Assembly: GCA_002731575.1 (NCBI GenBank)
Contig: PCCE01000028.1
Span: 9,520 to 53,971, forward strand
Source: Gammaproteobacteria bacterium
GTDB taxonomy: Bacteria; Pseudomonadota; Gammaproteobacteria; Pseudomonadales; Azotimanducaceae
Reading direction: 5' to 3'
Length of the DNA stretch: 44,452 bases
The notes beneath the pieces are model-generated. The model worked only from the letters and a program-made list of their open reading frames with translations, was not told the DNA's origin and searched no databases. The translations under genes and the position numbers were made by a program. Positions 42,273-44,452 of this stretch are shown here, in pieces; within the stretch, counting starts at the first letter, position 1, and every line of letters starts with the position of its first letter.

Positions 42273-43124
42273 TTAGGTGAATGGTCGTTGATTGGCCAAA
42301 CTAGGTACTTGGCTGCGGATCTCGGTCACCCGCGCTGGGTCAACTTCGGCAATCACGTAACCGTCGCCCTCGGGTAACTCGGCAATCACTTCGCCCCATG
42401 GGTCGATGATAAGAGAGTGGCCATAAGACGCCCGATTAGCACTGTGTGCACCATGCTGGGCTGGAGCTATGACATAGCTTTGGCTTTCAATGGCTCGGGC
42501 GCGCAGCAGCGCATGCCAGTGGGCTGCGCCGGTGGTGGCAGTAAAGGCCGACGGCACAGTGATGGCGATGGCCCCCATCTCGGTGAGTCGCTGATACAGC
42601 GCCGGAAAGCGCACGTCGTAGCAAACTGTCAGGCCAAGGGTGCCCATGGGGCTTGCGACGCAGACCGCGGTGTCGCCGGGCGCTGTTTGTTTCGACTCCA
42701 TTAGCTGCGGGCCATTTGGAATGCTCACATCAAACAAGTGAATCTTCCTGTACATGGCGCTGATTTCGCCCTCACTGTTCAGATACACACTGGTGTTGTA
42801 ACAGCGGTCAGGGTCACCCGGCATGGCTTCATGAAAGCCGCCAAGCAGCAAGTCGCAGCCAAGCCGCTTGGCCAAGGCTTGGCTGCGCTGCAGAATTGGA
42901 CCGCCTTCTGGTAGCGGTTCGAGAATGGCTTTTTTGCCATCGTGACGGCCGAGATAGGCGAAGGCTTCGGCCCAAGCAATCAGTTCGGCGCCGTCGTTGG
43001 CGGCTTGCTGCGACAAGGTTTCAAGGGTCGATAAATTTTTCTCTACATCGCTACCGGCATTGTGCTGCACTACGGCAACTTTGGTGGGCTGCCCCTGGGT
43101 GCTGTTGTCTTCAACCGGGACCAC
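42273..43124 (-). CDS. Carbon-nitrogen hydrolase (Nit-type amidase)
   Basis: 283-residue nitrilase-superfamily protein with the full catalytic triad: Glu53 in AWAEAF, Lys127 in YRKIHLFDV and Cys168 in TVCYDVRFPALYQ. The YRKIHLFDV/CYDVRFP wording is typical of Nit2/omega-amidase and deaminated-glutathione amidases, which hydrolyse deaminated glutathione or alpha-keto-acid amides. The start is GTG with GAGGG upstream, six bases after the rhlB stop. Confidence 0.9.
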   Translation of the reverse strand: MVPVEDNSTQGQPTKVAVVQHNAGSDVEKNLSTLETLSQQAANDGAELIAWAEAFAYLGRHDGKKAILEPLPEGGPILQRSQALAKRLGCDLLLGGFHEAMPGDPDRCYNTSVYLNSEGEISAMYRKIHLFDVSIPNGPQLMESKQTAPGDTAVCVASPMGTLGLTVCYDVRFPALYQRLTEMGAIAITVPSAFTATTGAAHWHALLRARAIESQSYVIAPAQHGAHSANRASYGHSLIIDPWGEVIAELPEGDGYVIAEVDPARVTEIRSQVPSLANQRPFT

Positions 43125-43130
43125 TGCCTG

Positions 43131-44408
43131 TTAGCCCTCGGGTAACAAATCTGGTTGGATGCACTTGATGCTGCTGGACAGATATTCTTCCAATGCTGGC
43201 AGGTTAAAGGCATCGTCTTCCGAGACAAAGCTGATGGCAGTGCCTAACGCACCAGCGCGGCCAGTACGGCCAATGCGGTGCACATAGTCTTCGGCGTCGT
43301 CGGGTAGCTCGTAGTTAATGACATGGGTAACGCCGTCAACATGAATGCCCCGGCCAGCTACGTCGGTTGCGATAAGATACTTCAACTCACCGCTTTTGAA
43401 CTTGTTTAAAGTCGACAGCCGTTTCTTTTGCGGAATATCACCGGCGAGCCCCTCGCAAGAAATACCTTTCTTTTGCAGGTATTCGACCAGCTTGTGAGTG
43501 CGGTCGCGGCGATTGGCAAAGATAATGGCGCGCTCAGGTTCGTTATGGTTGATGAAATCCAGCAAAATCCGCTGCCGCCGACTGCCTTCTACCAACCAAA
43601 ATTTCTGATCCACGGTGTCGGTGGCAACACTCTCTGGCTCCACCACAATGTGCTCTGGGTCTATGGTCCACGAGTCGGCCAAGCGCATCACGGCCTCGTT
43701 AAAGGTGGCGGAAAAAAACAGCGTTTGGCGTTTACGCTTGTGCGGAGTTTGGTAAACGATACGACGCACGTCGGGAATAAAGCCCATGTCGAGCATGCGG
43801 TCAGCCTCGTCGATAACCAAGCATTCTACCTGACTCAGATTAATGTCTCGGCGTTCGAGAAAATCAATAAGGCGTCCTGGGGTCGCTACCAGTATGTCTA
43901 CGGGTCCCTTGGCTAAATCCGCCCGTTGCCGATCAAAGTCCATGCCGCCGACCACGCAGACTGTGCGCATGCCCATGTATTTGGCCAGACCCTCAGAGTC
44001 GCCTTCGATTTGTAAGGCTAGCTCTCGTGTGGGTGCCAGTACCAATGCCCTGGGAGTGCCCAGTTTCCGCGACTCTTGGGGTGGGTTTTCCCAAAAGCGG
44101 GTTAACAGGGTAATTAAGAAGGCAGCAGTTTTGCCGGTGCCAGTTTGCGCCTGCCCGGTAACATCATAGTCGGACAAACTGAAGGGTAAGGCCCTACCCT
44201 GAATTGGCGTGCATTCCTCAAAGCCCAGCTTGGTAATCGCCTTCAAGAGAGGTTCTGGTAGTGCCAGCTCTTCAAACCTGACTGGGTCTTCAGAGACTGT
44301 TTCGGTCTCGGCTTGCGCATCGGCCTCTGGCTCGGATTCGGTGTATGCTTCTGCTTCTGCTTCTGCTTGCGCTTCTGGTTCTGCGTCTGCTTTGGCGTCC
44401 GCAGTCAT
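43131..44408 (-). CDS. rhlB: DEAD-box RNA helicase RhlB (N-terminus possibly beyond window)
   Basis: About 425 residues. The Q motif is CTPIQ, motif I AQTGTGKT, motif Ia PTRELA, motif II DEAD, motif III SAT, motif V TDVAGRGIH, motif VI HRIGRTGR. It unwinds RNA, often with the degradosome. The N-terminus is an acidic low-complexity tail (QAEAEAEAY, SEPEADAQAETET). ATG 44408 has GAGGAAG upstream, but the frame stays open to the window edge as further acidic residues, so a more upstream start is possible. The helicase domain is complete. Confidence 0.93.
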   Translation of the reverse strand: MTADAKADAEPEAQAEAEAEAYTESEPEADAQAETETVSEDPVRFEELALPEPLLKAITKLGFEECTPIQGRALPFSLSDYDVTGQAQTGTGKTAAFLITLLTRFWENPPQESRKLGTPRALVLAPTRELALQIEGDSEGLAKYMGMRTVCVVGGMDFDRQRADLAKGPVDILVATPGRLIDFLERRDINLSQVECLVIDEADRMLDMGFIPDVRRIVYQTPHKRKRQTLFFSATFNEAVMRLADSWTIDPEHIVVEPESVATDTVDQKFWLVEGSRRQRILLDFINHNEPERAIIFANRRDRTHKLVEYLQKKGISCEGLAGDIPQKKRLSTLNKFKSGELKYLIATDVAGRGIHVDGVTHVINYELPDDAEDYVHRIGRTGRAGALGTAISFVSEDDAFNLPALEEYLSSSIKCIQPDLLPEG

Positions 44409-44452
44409 CGATGCTTCCTCTTGTTCAGTCCCAGTATCTGTCTGCGACTCTG

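Overview
The window looks like a chromosomal segment of an aerobic, probably marine gammaproteobacterium. RhlB, AmpG, SixA, MetR, ArgO, YajQ, exonuclease I and a pyruvate-dehydrogenase-type E2 with the Asn variant of the active site are all gammaproteobacterial in style. Base composition is moderately GC-rich. A Halieaceae/OM60-like or other Cellvibrionales-like origin is my inference, not something the sequence proves. No rRNA, tRNA, CRISPR array, insertion sequence or prophage was seen. Genes are tightly packed and many are translationally coupled.

Layout. 1-3260: 3' end of an aceF-like E2 gene, a convergent PduO-type cobalamin adenosyltransferase, a degraded fragment that looks like a Rieske dioxygenase alpha subunit, a CmcJ/NvfI-family oxidoreductase, and two copies of a roughly 65-bp intergenic repeat. 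3275-6054: yajQ, an AmpG-like permease, an alkyltransferase-like DNA repair protein (opposite strand) and fxsA. 6150-8385: groES-groEL with a sigma70-like promoter, a perfect CIRCE operator and a strong terminator. 8541-9191: a free-standing PuuD-like membrane domain. 9310-11951 (minus strand): a complete hvfA-hvfB-hvfC-hvfX copper-buffering RiPP (bufferin-type) cluster in which hvfB carries one in-frame amber codon. 12247-15377: a coiled-coil membrane protein, a YihG/PlsC-like acyltransferase and a DASS-family symporter. 15398-22479: sbcB, a two-gene glycine-betaine/choline-type ABC importer with a fused binding protein and permease, two Nudix hydrolases and a PAS-GGDEF-EAL protein.

22578-31301: a cystathionine-gamma-synthase-family enzyme, an SDR, purC (long form), and then a five-gene acyl-CoA carboxylase locus. 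In that locus biotin carboxylase, a 73-residue biotin carrier, a crotonase with one missing catalytic glutamate, a carboxyltransferase and an MFE-2-like hydroxyacyl-CoA dehydrogenase are separate polypeptides. This suggests carboxylation and reduction or isomerisation of an unidentified acyl-CoA. 31313-35003: an uncharacterised cassette of two methyltransferases, a QW-motif alpha/alpha-toroid protein and a GT4 glycosyltransferase. 35132-36670: metR, with a MetR box over its own start codon, coupled to an argO-type exporter. 36743-38396 (minus): PNPOx-like protein, metallo-beta-lactamase-fold hydrolase and a 49-residue membrane peptide. 38522-44452 (minus): sixA, a luciferase-like monooxygenase, hisC, an AI-2E-family permease, a Nit-type amidase and rhlB, whose acidic N-terminus may run off the window.

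The most unusual points are the copper RiPP cluster with its interrupted modifying enzyme, the split carboxylase locus, the glycosyltransferase/toroid/methyltransferase cassette, and the repeat family with a conserved palindrome and a conserved short reading-frame start.
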